Shown here: piece by piece, positions 36,726-45,162 of the stretch
Layout of the letters: the number at the start of each line of letters is the position of its first letter
Position numbering within the stretch: position 1 is the first letter of the stretch
Assembly: GCF_963457605.1 (NCBI RefSeq)
Contig: NZ_OY735139.1
Span: forward strand, 372,001-436,000
DNA from: an uncultured Gellertiella sp.
GTDB taxonomy: Bacteria > Pseudomonadota > Alphaproteobacteria > Rhizobiales > Rhizobiaceae
DNA length: 64,000 nucleotides
Reading direction: 5' to 3'
Program-made: the position numbers and the translations under genes
The notes under the pieces: model-generated
The model's input: only the letters and a program-made list of their open reading frames with translations
The model's database searches: none
Told to the model about the DNA's origin: nothing

Positions 36726-36826
36726 ATCGATCCCCTGTCCTTCCGGTCGCGGAAAATCCGGTCCTCAACAGGCTGGTGCTGTATCAGAACCATTGCGGCC
36801 TATGTATGACCTTCACCCCAAACGCA

Positions 36827-36855
36827 CCATGGCCCGTGACGCGCGCGGGCCATGG
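36827..36855 (-). terminator. Stem-loop after cobT
   Basis: A perfect 10-bp stem (CCATGGCCCG / CGGGCCATGG) with a nine-base loop, about 25 bp after the cobT stop. The T-run on the minus strand is weak (GTGCGTTTGG). Confidence 0.6.
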
Positions 36856-36878
36856 GGAACGCGCAAATGCGGCGCGCC

Positions 36879-37895
36879 TCAATCCTTGTTGCTGATCCCG
36901 GCGCTGGCAAAGGTCGCCATGCCGGAATGGCAGGCGGCGGCGGATTTGACGATGCCGGCGGCAAGCGCCGCCCCGGTGCCTTCGCCAAGCCGCATGCCGA
37001 GTGCCAGCAGCGGCGTCTTGCCGAGTTTTTCGATGGCCTTGAGATGACCGGGTTCGCCCGAGACATGGGCAATCAGGCAGTGGTCGAGCGCCGAGGGATT
37101 GGCCGCCTTCAGGATCGAGGCGGCAGCGGTGGCGACATAGCCGTCGATCAGCACCGGGATCTTCTGCATGCGCGCGGCAAGGATCGCCCCGGCCATCGCC
37201 GCAATTTCCCGGCCGCCGACGCGGCGCAGCACTTCCAGCGGATCACCCAGATGCTCCTTGTGGAAGGCAACCGCAGTCTTGACCGCATGGATCTTGCGCT
37301 CGAGGAATTCGCCCGCCGAGCCCGTGCCGGGACCGACCCATTCTTCCGCCGTGCCGCCGTAGAGCGCCAGGTTGATGGCGGCGGCGATGGTGGTGTTGCC
37401 GATGCCCATTTCGCCGATGCACAGCAGGTCCGTGCCACCGGCAATCGCTTCCATGCCGAAGGCCATGGTGGCGGCGCAATCGCGCTCGGAAAGAGCCGCC
37501 TCGCAGGTGATGTCGCCGGTCGGAATGTCGAGCGCGAGATCGAAAACCTTGAGGCCGAGATCATGGGTGACGCAGATCTGGTTGATCGCAGCACCCCCGG
37601 CGGAGAAATTCGCCACCATCTGCTTGGTGACATCGGACGGGTAAGGCGTGACGCCCTGCCGGGTGACACCGTGATTGCCGGCAAAGATTGCCACCAGCGG
37701 ACGGGTGACGGCAGGCGCGCGCCCGGTCCAGGCGGCAAGCCAGAAGGCAATCTCTTCCAGTCGGCCCAGTGCGCCGGGCGGCTTGGTCAGCTGGCTGTCG
37801 CGGTCGCGGGCCGCCGCCAGCGCCACCGGGTTCGGGCCCGGGAGATCATTGAGCAGCTTGCGAAAATCGTCAAAGGGCAGACCGGTCAGGCTCAT
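36879..37895 (-). CDS. cobT: Nicotinate-nucleotide:dimethylbenzimidazole phosphoribosyltransferase
   Basis: 338 residues. The enzyme links dimethylbenzimidazole to ribose phosphate, making alpha-ribazole phosphate for B12. Family patterns: 'LTKPPGALGRLEEIAFWLA', 'FAGNHGVTRQGVTPYPSDVT', 'MEAIAGGTDLLCIGEMGIGNTTIAAAI' and the C-terminal 'HLKAIEKLGKTPLLALGMRLGEGTGAALA', which contains the catalytic Glu. It is called cobU in Pseudomonas denitrificans naming. It is divergent from cobS with 134 bp between; no riboswitch was found there. It works with bluB at 1.4-2.0 kb. Confidence 0.96.
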   Translation of the reverse strand: MSLTGLPFDDFRKLLNDLPGPNPVALAAARDRDSQLTKPPGALGRLEEIAFWLAAWTGRAPAVTRPLVAIFAGNHGVTRQGVTPYPSDVTKQMVANFSAGGAAINQICVTHDLGLKVFDLALDIPTGDITCEAALSERDCAATMAFGMEAIAGGTDLLCIGEMGIGNTTIAAAINLALYGGTAEEWVGPGTGSAGEFLERKIHAVKTAVAFHKEHLGDPLEVLRRVGGREIAAMAGAILAARMQKIPVLIDGYVATAAASILKAANPSALDHCLIAHVSGEPGHLKAIEKLGKTPLLALGMRLGEGTGAALAAGIVKSAAACHSGMATFASAGISNKD

Positions 37896-38029
37896 GAAGG
37901 CGGCTTCCTTGTATTTTTATCCGGAATAAGGTTTCTCTTGGCTTCGTCTCATAAAGAGCCTCGCGACGGCAAACAACCGCAAAAGCGGCTTTCCCTGTCG
38001 CAAGCGCTCCCCGGAAAGGACCCCCGCCC

Positions 38030-38821
38030 ATGTGGCCCGAAAAAGCACCGATGGAATTCATCGTCGATGTCGCCCGTTCGCTCGGCTTCCTGAGCCGCAT
38101 CCCCGTCCCTTCCCGCTTCTTCGAGGGTGACGACGGACGGATGGAGCGGACCTCCGGCGGCTTCGCGCTGGCAGGCATCATCCTGTCGCTGCTGCCTGCG
38201 CTGCTGCTCTATGCGCTGGGCCACGGCCATGCGCCGCTGCTTGCCGCAACGCTTGCGACCGGCATCCTGGTGCTGGTGACCGGCGGCCTGCACGAGGACG
38301 GGCTCGGCGACACCATGGATGGCCTTGGCGGCGGACGCGACCGCGAACGGGCACTTGCCATCATGAAGGACAGCCGCATCGGCTCCTATGGGGCGCTGGC
38401 GCTGGTGCTGTCGATTCTCGCCCGCATCACCGCGCTCGCCACTCTCGTCACGGCGGGATCGCCGACGCTTGCGGCCCTTGCGATGGTCGCCACGGCAGGG
38501 GCCAGCCGGGCGGCGATGGTCTGGCACTGGCGGGCACTGCCTGCCGCAAAGCCGGATGGCGTCGCAGCCCGGGTCGGCGTGCCCTCGGGCAGGTCCCTGA
38601 GAACGGCGCTTGCGACGGCGCTGATCCTCGCCCTCCTGCTGCTCGCGCCTTTCCTGTCGCTGGCTGTTGTGGCGGTGGCGATTTTTGCGGGCCTTTTTTC
38701 CACCTGGCTGTTTACGGACATGATCAGGAGCAGGCTCGGCGGCCATACCGGCGACACGATTGGTGCAACGCAACAGGTTTTCGAAATCGTGATGCTGTCG
38801 ACCCTTGCGCTTCTCATCTGA
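38030..38821 (+). CDS. cobS: Adenosylcobinamide-GDP ribazoletransferase (cobalamin synthase)
   Basis: 263 residues, an integral membrane enzyme that joins adenosylcobinamide-GDP and alpha-ribazole (phosphate) in the last step of B12 nucleotide loop assembly. It has 'FLSRIPVPSRF', 'GGLHEDGLGDTMDGLGGGRDRERALAIMKDSRIGSYGALAL' (the acidic metal-binding region) and several membrane helices. It is called cobV in Pseudomonas denitrificans naming. AAAGGA lies ten bases before the ATG at 38030. The DUF1289 gene follows within 40 bp. Confidence 0.95.
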   Translation: MWPEKAPMEFIVDVARSLGFLSRIPVPSRFFEGDDGRMERTSGGFALAGIILSLLPALLLYALGHGHAPLLAATLATGILVLVTGGLHEDGLGDTMDGLGGGRDRERALAIMKDSRIGSYGALALVLSILARITALATLVTAGSPTLAALAMVATAGASRAAMVWHWRALPAAKPDGVAARVGVPSGRSLRTALATALILALLLLAPFLSLAVVAVAIFAGLFSTWLFTDMIRSRLGGHTGDTIGATQQVFEIVMLSTLALLI

Positions 38822-38857
38822 ACTTCGCATAGGTTGCGAAAGCAAAAGGTCATATCC

Positions 38858-39079
38858 ATGGAATCCCCCTGCATCCTCGTCTGCTCCATCGACATGGTGA
38901 CCGGCTATTGCTTCGGTTGCGGGCGCACGCGCGAGGAAATCGGAGCCTGGACGACCTATACCGACAGCGAGCGCCGCACGATCATGGCGAGCCTGCCCGC
39001 CCGGCTGGAAGGGGTGGAACGCAAGCCGCGCCGGGAGACCCGTCGCCAGCGCATGGCGCGTGAAAACGGCAGCGCATGA
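38858..39079 (+). CDS. DUF1289 domain protein
   Basis: 73 residues. The small DUF1289 domain has four cysteines in 'ESPCILVCSIDMVTGYCFGCGRTREEI', probably a metal site, followed by a basic tail. Function unknown; widespread in proteobacteria and in rhizobia commonly found after cobS. The start at 38858 ('MESPC') has AAAGGTC upstream. The stop overlaps the start of the aspartic protease gene by four bases. Confidence 0.9.
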   Translation: MESPCILVCSIDMVTGYCFGCGRTREEIGAWTTYTDSERRTIMASLPARLEGVERKPRRETRRQRMARENGSA

Positions 39080-39777
39080 GCAGGTACCGGATCGGCATCG
39101 CAATCATTGGCATCGGCCTCGCCGTCCTGCTGCTGAAGCCGGAGAATACGAAACTGCTCGGGCTCAACAGCGACCAGCTCGCCTCCGCCCTCTACCTTCT
39201 GCCGCTCACCGCCGTTCTCGGCGCGGGCATTCTCGCCAGCCGCAGGCGCTGGTCGCAGTCGGTGCGACAACTGATGATCTGGATGCTGATCATCCTCGCA
39301 CTCGCCACGATCTCGCTGTTTCGCGAAGACGCGGAGCGAACGGGGCTGCGGCTGCTCGCAGGCCTGCTGCCGGGCCATGCCGTCACCACCACCGATTCGA
39401 AAGGCCGCAAGGAGGTGCTGCTGTCACGCAGCCTCAACGGCCATTTCAGCGCCGTCGTCACCGTCAATGCCCAGGACATCCCGATGCTCATCGACACCGG
39501 TGCCAGCACCGTGACGCTCACCTACGAGGATGCGGTTCAGGTCGGCATCATCCCCGAAAACCTCACCTATTCCACCCGCGTGCTGACCGCCAACGGCGAA
39601 GCCATGGCCGCCCCCATCGACCTTACAATGATGCAACTCGGTCCGATCAAGCGCGAAAACGTCCCCGCCCTCGTCACCCGCAAGGGCGCGATGGATGAGA
39701 GCCTGCTCGGCATGAGCTTCCTCACCACCGTCTCGTCTTTCCAGATGCAGTCCGATGAATTGCGGCTGAAGGACTGA
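39076..39777 (+). CDS. TIGR02281-type clan AA retroviral-like aspartic protease, membrane-bound
   Basis: 233 residues. Two or three N-terminal membrane helices (about 5-80) anchor a pepsin-half-like domain with the catalytic 'MLIDTGASTVTLTYEDA' (about residues 138-155) and 'LLGMSFL' near the end, the usual second motif. One domain suggests a dimer is needed for activity. Substrate unknown. It is coupled to the DUF1289 gene by an ATGA overlap and is part of the cobS operon; this order is common in rhizobia. Confidence 0.9.
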   Translation: MSRYRIGIAIIGIGLAVLLLKPENTKLLGLNSDQLASALYLLPLTAVLGAGILASRRRWSQSVRQLMIWMLIILALATISLFREDAERTGLRLLAGLLPGHAVTTTDSKGRKEVLLSRSLNGHFSAVVTVNAQDIPMLIDTGASTVTLTYEDAVQVGIIPENLTYSTRVLTANGEAMAAPIDLTMMQLGPIKRENVPALVTRKGAMDESLLGMSFLTTVSSFQMQSDELRLKD

Positions 39778-39788
39778 TCCGCCGAACC

Positions 39789-40550
39789 TCAGCTCTTCAG
39801 CCTGTATCCCGTCCGGAACATCCAGTTGACCAGCATCAGGCAGATTGCGAGAAACAGGGCGACGGTGCCAAGGCTCAGCCAGGGATTGACGTCGGCGATG
39901 CCGTAGAAACTCCAGCGGAAGCCGCTCACCAGGTAGAGGACCGGGTTGAAATGGCTGACGGCCCGCCAGAAGGGGGTCAGCATGTTGACCGAGTAGAAGC
40001 AGCCGCCGAGAAAGGTCAGCGGCGGGATGACCAGCATCGGGATGAGGTTCAACTGCTCGAAATCCTTCGCCCAGATGCCGATGATGAAGCCGAACAGGCT
40101 GAAGGTCACCGCCGTCAGCACCAGGAACAGCACCATCAGGAAGGGGTGCTGGATCGAGACATCGACGAAGAAGGAAGCGGTGATCAGGATGATGGTTCCG
40201 ACCAGCAGCCCCTTGGTCGCTGCCGCCCCGACATAGCCGACGAGAATTTCCGGCATCGAGACGGGCGAGGACAGCAGCTCATAGATGGTACCGGTGAATT
40301 TCGGGAAATAGATGCCGAAGGAGCCATTGGCGATGCATTGCGTCAGCAGCGACAGCATGATCAGCCCCGGCGTGATGAAGGAGCCGTAGGAGACCCCCTC
40401 GATATTCTGGATGCGCGAGCCGATTGCCGTGCCGAACACGATGAAATACAGCGAGGTCGACAGAACAGGCGAGACGACGCTCTGCAGCAGCGTGCGCCGG
40501 GTGCGGGCCATCTCGAAGGCGTAGATGGACTTCATGGCTTCGAAATTCAT
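39789..40550 (-). CDS. ABC-2 type transporter permease
   Basis: 253 residues with six membrane helices. The N-terminal '[35 protein letters not shown]' and mid '[18 protein letters not shown]' are typical of ABC-2 exporters related to NodJ and DrrB. It overlaps its ATPase gene by four bases. Likely an efflux or lipid/polysaccharide-type exporter; the substrate is unknown. Confidence 0.92.
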   Translation of the reverse strand: MNFEAMKSIYAFEMARTRRTLLQSVVSPVLSTSLYFIVFGTAIGSRIQNIEGVSYGSFITPGLIMLSLLTQCIANGSFGIYFPKFTGTIYELLSSPVSMPEILVGYVGAAATKGLLVGTIILITASFFVDVSIQHPFLMVLFLVLTAVTFSLFGFIIGIWAKDFEQLNLIPMLVIPPLTFLGGCFYSVNMLTPFWRAVSHFNPVLYLVSGFRWSFYGIADVNPWLSLGTVALFLAICLMLVNWMFRTGYRLKS

Positions 40551-41476
40551 GCCCGTTCTCCGATCAGCGATACGAAAATGTCTTCCAGCGAATTCTGCCG
40601 GGTGGAAAGGTCCCTGAAGCCGATGCCCGCCGCAGACAGCGCCTGCAGCAGCGGCGTGATGCGGTCGGTGACATCGTGGCCGTCATAATCATGGACGAGG
40701 GTGTTGCCCCCGTTCTCCAGCCGCAGGCCGAACGGCGCGAGCCCGGCGGGAACCTCGCTGAGCGGATGGGCAAGCTCGAGGATCAGCTGCTTGGAACCGA
40801 GCTTCTTCATCAGCACGTCCTTGCGCTCGACCAGCAGCAGCCTGCCGCCATCGATGATGCCGACCCGGTCGGCGATTTCCTCCGCCTCCTCGATATAGTG
40901 GGTCGTGAGGATGATCGTCACGCCGCTGTCGCGCAGCCGGCTGACCACCTGCCACATGTCCTTGCGCAGATTCACGTCGACGCCTGCCGTGGGTTCGTCG
41001 AGAAACAGCACCCGTGGCTCGTGCGACAGCGCCTTGGCAATCAGCACCCGGCGCTTCATGCCGCCGGAAAGCTGGCGCAGCATGAAATCCTTCTTGTCCC
41101 ACAGCGAGAGATCGCGCAGCACTCTTTCGATATGGGCGGGATCGGGTTTCCGGCCATGCAGGCCGCGGGAAAAGCTGACAGTGTTCCAGACGGTCTCGAA
41201 CTGGTCGGTGGTCAGTTCCTGCGGCACCAGGCCGATCAGCGAGCGGGTCTCGCGAAAATCCTTCACCACATCGAAGCCGCCTGCCAGCACCCGGCCCGAA
41301 CTCGGCACGACGATGCCGCAAATGATCGAGATCAGCGTGGTCTTGCCCGCGCCATTCGGCCCGAGAAGAGCAAGGATTTCACCCTGCGCAATGTCGAGGC
41401 TGACGCCTTTCAGCGCCTCGAAGCCATTGCCATAGGTCTTGGTGAGGTTCTGGACGGAAATGATCGGTTGCGGCAT
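40547..41476 (-). CDS. ABC transporter ATP-binding protein (ABC-2 exporter)
   Basis: 309 residues. Walker A '[16 protein letters not shown]', Q-loop '[12 protein letters not shown]', signature '[18 protein letters not shown]', Walker B '[13 protein letters not shown]' and H-loop '[11 protein letters not shown]' are all intact, followed by a DUF4162-like C-terminal part. GGAAGAA precedes the ATG at 41476. It works with the permease that overlaps its 3' end. A set of short direct repeats lies about 100 bp upstream. Confidence 0.94.
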   Translation of the reverse strand: MPQPIISVQNLTKTYGNGFEALKGVSLDIAQGEILALLGPNGAGKTTLISIICGIVVPSSGRVLAGGFDVVKDFRETRSLIGLVPQELTTDQFETVWNTVSFSRGLHGRKPDPAHIERVLRDLSLWDKKDFMLRQLSGGMKRRVLIAKALSHEPRVLFLDEPTAGVDVNLRKDMWQVVSRLRDSGVTIILTTHYIEEAEEIADRVGIIDGGRLLLVERKDVLMKKLGSKQLILELAHPLSEVPAGLAPFGLRLENGGNTLVHDYDGHDVTDRITPLLQALSAAGIGFRDLSTRQNSLEDIFVSLIGERA

Positions 41477-41567
41477 GGTTCTTCCGGAATGGGAGCGATG
41501 TGGGCAAAGGCAAGGCGGCCTGTGCATCGACTATATAGGAAGAAAAGCCGGCAGGGCGACAACCCTT

Positions 41568-41609
41568 TGAAATTTGCCCTTTCAATTTTGCCCGTTCAAA
41601 ATTTGCCTG
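41568..41609. repeat. Three short direct repeats upstream of the ABC-2 exporter genes
   Basis: Three adjacent 14-15-base units of the form TTGAAATTTGCCC, TTCAATTTTGCCC, TTCAAAATTTGCC, in the 155-bp gap between the ECF sigma gene and the exporter operon. Possible operator; also AT-rich enough to be part of the promoter. Confidence 0.5.
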
Positions 41610-41631
41610 TTGAAGAACATGCCAGCCGGCA

Positions 41632-42321
41632 TCAGGAACCGAGCACCGCGATCACCCGGTCCGCCATGCGCACGCAGCGCATGCCGTCGAACGGAAACAG
41701 GCCGGAAAACGCTCCGGTCACCCGCGCTTCCAGCCCGGTGCGCAGCAATTTTCGCGCCCGGTGCAGGCGCGTCTTCACCGTTTCCGGCTTGATCCCGAGA
41801 AGCCCGGAGGTTTCCTCGATGCTCATGCCCTCGATATCGCGCAGGACGAAGACGCTGCGGAAATCCGCAGGCAGGTCATCGACGAGATCTTCAAGCAGCA
41901 CCCGCACCTCGCGCCGCGCGGCCCCGCTTTCGGGGTCTTCCGGCATCAGGGCGGAGGGAAAGGCGATGACGCTGCCGCCGGGACGGTTGTTCTGCAAATC
42001 CACCTCCTCGAGGTCGACGGTGTGACGCCGGCTCCGCATCCGGCCAAAGGCTTCATTGAGGGCGATGCGGGTGAGCCAGGTCTTGAGCTTCGCTTCGCCG
42101 CGAAAAGTACCCATCGCGCGGAACGCCTGCACCCAGGCGGCCTGCACGGCATCCTCCGCCTCGCCGTCATCGCGAAGCACCGAGCGGGTGACGCGAAACA
42201 GCAGCCGGTTGTGGCGCTGCATGATTTCGCGCATCGCCGTCTCGCTGCCGTCAGCCGATTGCGCGGCCAGAGCCGCATCATCCTCGGTGGAGACATGCCT
42301 GCGCTGGAGGGACTCTGCCAT
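41632..42321 (-). CDS. ECF-type RNA polymerase sigma factor
   Basis: 229 residues. Sigma region 2 ('LLFRVTRSVLRDDGEAEDAVQAAWVQAFRAMGTFRGEAKLKTWLTRIALNEAFGRMR' in style, about 40-100) and region 4 ('LPADFRSVFVLRDIEGMSIEETSGLLGIKPETVKTRLHRARKLLR', about 150-200) are complete, with an extra C-terminal tail of about 30 residues ('GLFPFDGMRCVRMADRVI') that contains one Cys and might act as a sensor. No anti-sigma gene is adjacent. It is the third gene of an operon with the DUF4142 and cupredoxin genes. AAGGA precedes the ATG. Confidence 0.9.
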   Translation of the reverse strand: MAESLQRRHVSTEDDAALAAQSADGSETAMREIMQRHNRLLFRVTRSVLRDDGEAEDAVQAAWVQAFRAMGTFRGEAKLKTWLTRIALNEAFGRMRSRRHTVDLEEVDLQNNRPGGSVIAFPSALMPEDPESGAARREVRVLLEDLVDDLPADFRSVFVLRDIEGMSIEETSGLLGIKPETVKTRLHRARKLLRTGLEARVTGAFSGLFPFDGMRCVRMADRVIAVLGS

Positions 42322-42380
42322 GAATTTTCCTTTCCGCCCGGTCTTGGCAGCCGGACAGGAGGCCTGCCCGGCTGCCGGTT

Positions 42381-42707
42381 TCAGTTTGCCACCTTCAGCA
42401 CGGCCTTCATGCCGGGATGGAAGCGGCAGAAGAAGGCATGGTCACCGGGCCCAAGATCCTTCACCACCATCCGCACATCCTGTTTCGGCGGCAGGTCGAT
42501 GTCGAAGGCGTGATCGCCTGCCGTGGCCGTGTGGCGAAAGATATCAAGATTGCGCCACACAATCACGTCGCCCGGATGCACCTCCTGCGGCACCGTCCCG
42601 AATTTCAGGTGATCGATGGCGATCACATGTTCGGCGGCGGCGAGCGGCGCGGCAGCAAGGACCGCAAGCAGCCCGATGAGGCCGGAAATGCGTGCCCCGC
42701 AGACCAT
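42381..42707 (-). CDS. Periplasmic cupredoxin (plastocyanin-like blue copper protein)
   Basis: 108 residues with a signal peptide (ending 'APLAAA'). The cupredoxin core 'GDVIVWRNLDIFRHTATAGD' supplies the first copper His, and 'FFCRFHPGMKA' supplies Cys, His and Met, so the type 1 copper site is complete. Probably an electron carrier or copper-handling protein. The start ATG overlaps the DUF4142 stop (TGATG), so they are coupled; a GTG three bases upstream is also possible. Confidence 0.9.
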   Translation of the reverse strand: MVCGARISGLIGLLAVLAAAPLAAAEHVIAIDHLKFGTVPQEVHPGDVIVWRNLDIFRHTATAGDHAFDIDLPPKQDVRMVVKDLGPGDHAFFCRFHPGMKAVLKVAN

Positions 42708-43225
42708 CACTTCACCGAGGCAGCCGCATGTTCGGCGTGCATTTCATGTTCCTGGAACAGCGTCAGGCCGGTTTGCAGCAGCGCCTTCAGTTCGGCATTC
42801 TGTGCAGAGGGGATCAGCGTGTCCTTCAGGGCCGCATTGACCGCCTTGTGATAGGCGACTTCGTTTTCGAGATAGGCCTTGTCAAAGGCTGCGCCATCGA
42901 GGCCCTTCAGCTTTTCCAGCGTTGCGGCGGCATCCTTCGACAGCGACTTCGAGATGTCATTGTCCTCGGGCGTCACCTTCAACTTGGTCACCAGCGCCAG
43001 CGCCTGATCGTTGACCGCCTTGTGGTCACTGGCCATTTCACTGGCAAACTGCAGGACGGTGTCGTTCTTGCTCTTGGCCTTCGCCTGTTCGGCGGCAGCG
43101 ATGTCGATCTGGCCGGCGGTATAGGCGATATGGGCGATCTGCGCATCGGTCGGCGGGGCGGCATGAGCCAGTGTAACGCTGCCGAAAAGCAGGGCTGCGG
43201 CGGCAAATACTGTTTTCCTAAACAT
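42707..43225 (-). CDS. Exported DUF4142 protein (ferritin-like helical)
   Basis: 172 residues with a signal peptide ('MFRKTVFAAAALLFGSVTLAHA'). The DUF4142 domain is a predicted four-helix bundle with patterns 'YTAGQIDIAAAEQAKAKSKNDTVLQFASEMASDHKAVNDQAL' and 'YLENEVAYHKAVNAAL'; the family is periplasmic and of unknown function. AAAGGAG precedes the ATG. It is the first gene of the operon; an EcfG-like promoter sits 50-75 bp upstream. Confidence 0.9.
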   Translation of the reverse strand: MFRKTVFAAAALLFGSVTLAHAAPPTDAQIAHIAYTAGQIDIAAAEQAKAKSKNDTVLQFASEMASDHKAVNDQALALVTKLKVTPEDNDISKSLSKDAAATLEKLKGLDGAAFDKAYLENEVAYHKAVNAALKDTLIPSAQNAELKALLQTGLTLFQEHEMHAEHAAASVK

Positions 43226-43275
43226 CTCGAACTCCTTTGGAATGATCAGTGCTTTGAGGTTCGCACTGGTCATTG

Positions 43276-43300
43276 GACGGAATTCACCGAAAAAAGTTCC
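43276..43300 (-). promoter_or_regulatory. ECF/EcfG-like promoter of the DUF4142-cupredoxin-sigma operon
   Basis: On the minus strand GGAAC (43300-43296), 16 bases, then CGTC (43279-43276). EcfG consensus is GGAAC-N16/17-CGTT, so one mismatch. The expected start of transcription is about 40 bases before the first codon. It may be read by the general stress sigma or by the operon's own sigma factor. Confidence 0.5.
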
Positions 43301-43340
43301 CGGAAAAATCGACAATCGACCCGATGTGGGGATTCCATGC

Positions 43341-44645
43341 TCAATCGCAGTGGCGGTAGCCGGATTTCCGGGTCCTGAGGTCGAAATGAAAATGATCCTT
43401 GTGATGCGGGTCGCTGCCGGGTCCGAGCACGGTGTGGAAATATTTGCAGCTGTCGGAGCGCACCGCATTGAGCAGGCCCCTCTCCCGGAAGGAGAAGAAA
43501 CCGGGTTTGCGCACGTCGATTTCCTTGCCGCTGTTCAGCACGAACTTGCCGACGTCGATGGCATTGCCGCGGGCGTGCTCGGACCAGGGGTTGCGGGCAC
43601 TGGAATTCATCCGGCGGCAGGAATAGCCGCCGAGCGGAATGATGGTGCGCACCCCTGACCAGTAGCGGTAGCGGGCCGACGGGTTCAGCTCGTTCTTCAC
43701 CCATTGCGAAAAGGCCAGGGTCACCTGGCAATTCAGCGTCACCGCCGGTTTCATCGCGATATTGCTGGCAAAGCCATAGACCTTGACCGGATAGGGAATG
43801 CCGCAGGTCGGCCCGTTGTAGATCGGCGTGACATCCTGGAACTTGACGCCCATCCGCTGCAGGGCAACGCGGCAGGCCCGTTCGGAAGCGGGCATTTCGG
43901 TCGGTTGCGGCGGCAGGGCGGGATTGGCCATTGGGTCGATGGGCCGGGTCAGCATCGCCACCTCCTGCGTCTGCGGACGATTGCTGCGCGCGACCGGCTG
44001 CCGGGCGGGCGCAGGCGGCTGCGCGACAGGCTCCGGCTGGGCGGCGGGATATTGCACCAGATTGTCGGTGCCGATGCCGCCGACCACAGGCTCGCTGGCA
44101 TTGGTTTCGGCAATCTGGTCGGCTTCTTCCCGGGCAAGGCTGGTGCCGCCAGCCGGGGCACCATAGTCCGCCCCGTTTCCGGCACTGGCAACGCCAAGGC
44201 CCGCATCGATATTGACGCCGTCGCTGGTGACCGTCATCGGCTGGGCCGAGGCGATCTGCACGGATTGAGCCCCCGCGCTTGCCGAACCGTCCGGCCCGGA
44301 CGACAACTGGCCGAGGATCTGCGGCGGCTGGCCATCGGCCCCGCTGCCCTGCGCCAGCGCCTCGTCGCTGTCGATCATCGGCAGGGGCTTTGGTGCTGCC
44401 ACCGGCCCCGGCACATGGCCGATTCCCGCCATGTTGGCCCGGGAGAGATCGGCGATATTCTCGCCCTGCACGCCGCCACTGGTATAGACCGGGACAGGAC
44501 GGCGGTGATGGCGGATGGAGGAGACATGGGTGCTGCGGTCGATATCGAGCGCATCCGACGAGCAGCCGCTCAACAGCGCAAGAAGCGACAGCGACAGCAG
44601 GGACCGCCGCAGGGGGACCGCAAAGCCGTGCGAAAAATACGCCAT
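43341..44645 (-). CDS. Extensin-like C-terminal domain lipoprotein
   Basis: 434 residues. 'LLALLSGCSS' near residue 27 is a lipobox, so the protein is probably a lipoprotein. A long low-complexity middle (about 50-220, rich in Pro, Ala, Gln) leads to an extensin-like C domain (about 225-430): 'YSCRRMN', 'WSEHARGNAIDVGKF' (metal-binding His/Asp) and 'HHKDHFHFDL' (His pair). This fold is related to zinc D,D-peptidases of the VanY/LAS type, so a peptidoglycan or polysaccharide role is likely. It is a single gene, with repeat element C upstream. Confidence 0.88.
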   Translation of the reverse strand: MAYFSHGFAVPLRRSLLSLSLLALLSGCSSDALDIDRSTHVSSIRHHRRPVPVYTSGGVQGENIADLSRANMAGIGHVPGPVAAPKPLPMIDSDEALAQGSGADGQPPQILGQLSSGPDGSASAGAQSVQIASAQPMTVTSDGVNIDAGLGVASAGNGADYGAPAGGTSLAREEADQIAETNASEPVVGGIGTDNLVQYPAAQPEPVAQPPAPARQPVARSNRPQTQEVAMLTRPIDPMANPALPPQPTEMPASERACRVALQRMGVKFQDVTPIYNGPTCGIPYPVKVYGFASNIAMKPAVTLNCQVTLAFSQWVKNELNPSARYRYWSGVRTIIPLGGYSCRRMNSSARNPWSEHARGNAIDVGKFVLNSGKEIDVRKPGFFSFRERGLLNAVRSDSCKYFHTVLGPGSDPHHKDHFHFDLRTRKSGYRHCD

Positions 44646-44732
44646 ACACTCGCCACTTCATCTGCCGCATACGGGGGACACAGAGACCCGATCCTAGACC
44701 CGGATGGTTAAGGGAGTCTTTCCATGCGCAAG

Positions 44733-45038
44733 CTAGTGGTTTGATTCCGACATTTGCTACCGTCCGCTTTACCCTCGAGAGCAAAAGTCGGAATCATCAA
44801 AATCATTAGTAACACTATGATTCTAGTGGAATTTACGAATTTGACATTCGACCCTCGAGATCGCTGCGAACGGGCTTCGAATGTCAAATTCATTCCACTA
44901 GAGTTTGTCAGGGAAAAGTGGAATCCGGTTTTCCCGCTCAAACTCGTTTGAGCGCTCAAACTCGTTTGAGCGAAAAGACAAACGAAAACAAATTTGCTTG
45001 GAGTCTGTCAGGTTCTATCTGAACCTGACAGACTCTAG
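44733..45038. repeat. Palindromic mosaic repeat element C (modules m1-m2-m3-m4)
   Basis: A 306-bp composite in the 517-bp gap 44646-45162. m1 (44733 to about 44798) is a long imperfect hairpin starting CTAGTGGTTTGATTCCGAC; a TAACACTATGATT spacer follows; m2 (44823-44901) is 79 bp with CTAG at both ends; m3 (44898-44993, inverted relative to elements A and B) carries a 36-bp insert; m4 (about 45000-45038) is a near-perfect hairpin ending CTAG. All modules recur in element D at 55.7-55.9 kb in another order. No gene can be supported in the gap. Confidence 0.92.
44936..44971. repeat. Two tandem 18-bp palindromes inside element C
   Basis: GCTCAAACTCGTTTGAGC occurs twice in direct tandem. Each unit is a palindrome with 8-bp arms around TC. 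It splits module m3 between CCC and GAAAAGAC, which are adjacent in the other m3 copies. Confidence 0.9.
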
Positions 45039-45162
45039 GCGATGCCGGCCTTGCGGACGGGGACTATAAAGCCGGCACAGAATCGTGGAAGAACATCCAG
45101 AGGCATGCGGCGCACCTTTGCCGCACGGGATGCAGGCCGGAGCCGACAGCAGGGAGAGCCAC

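Noticed and set aside
37896..38029. Cobalamin riboswitch in the cobT-cobS gap
   Set aside because: Only 134 bp and none of the conserved B12-box pieces were found on either strand.
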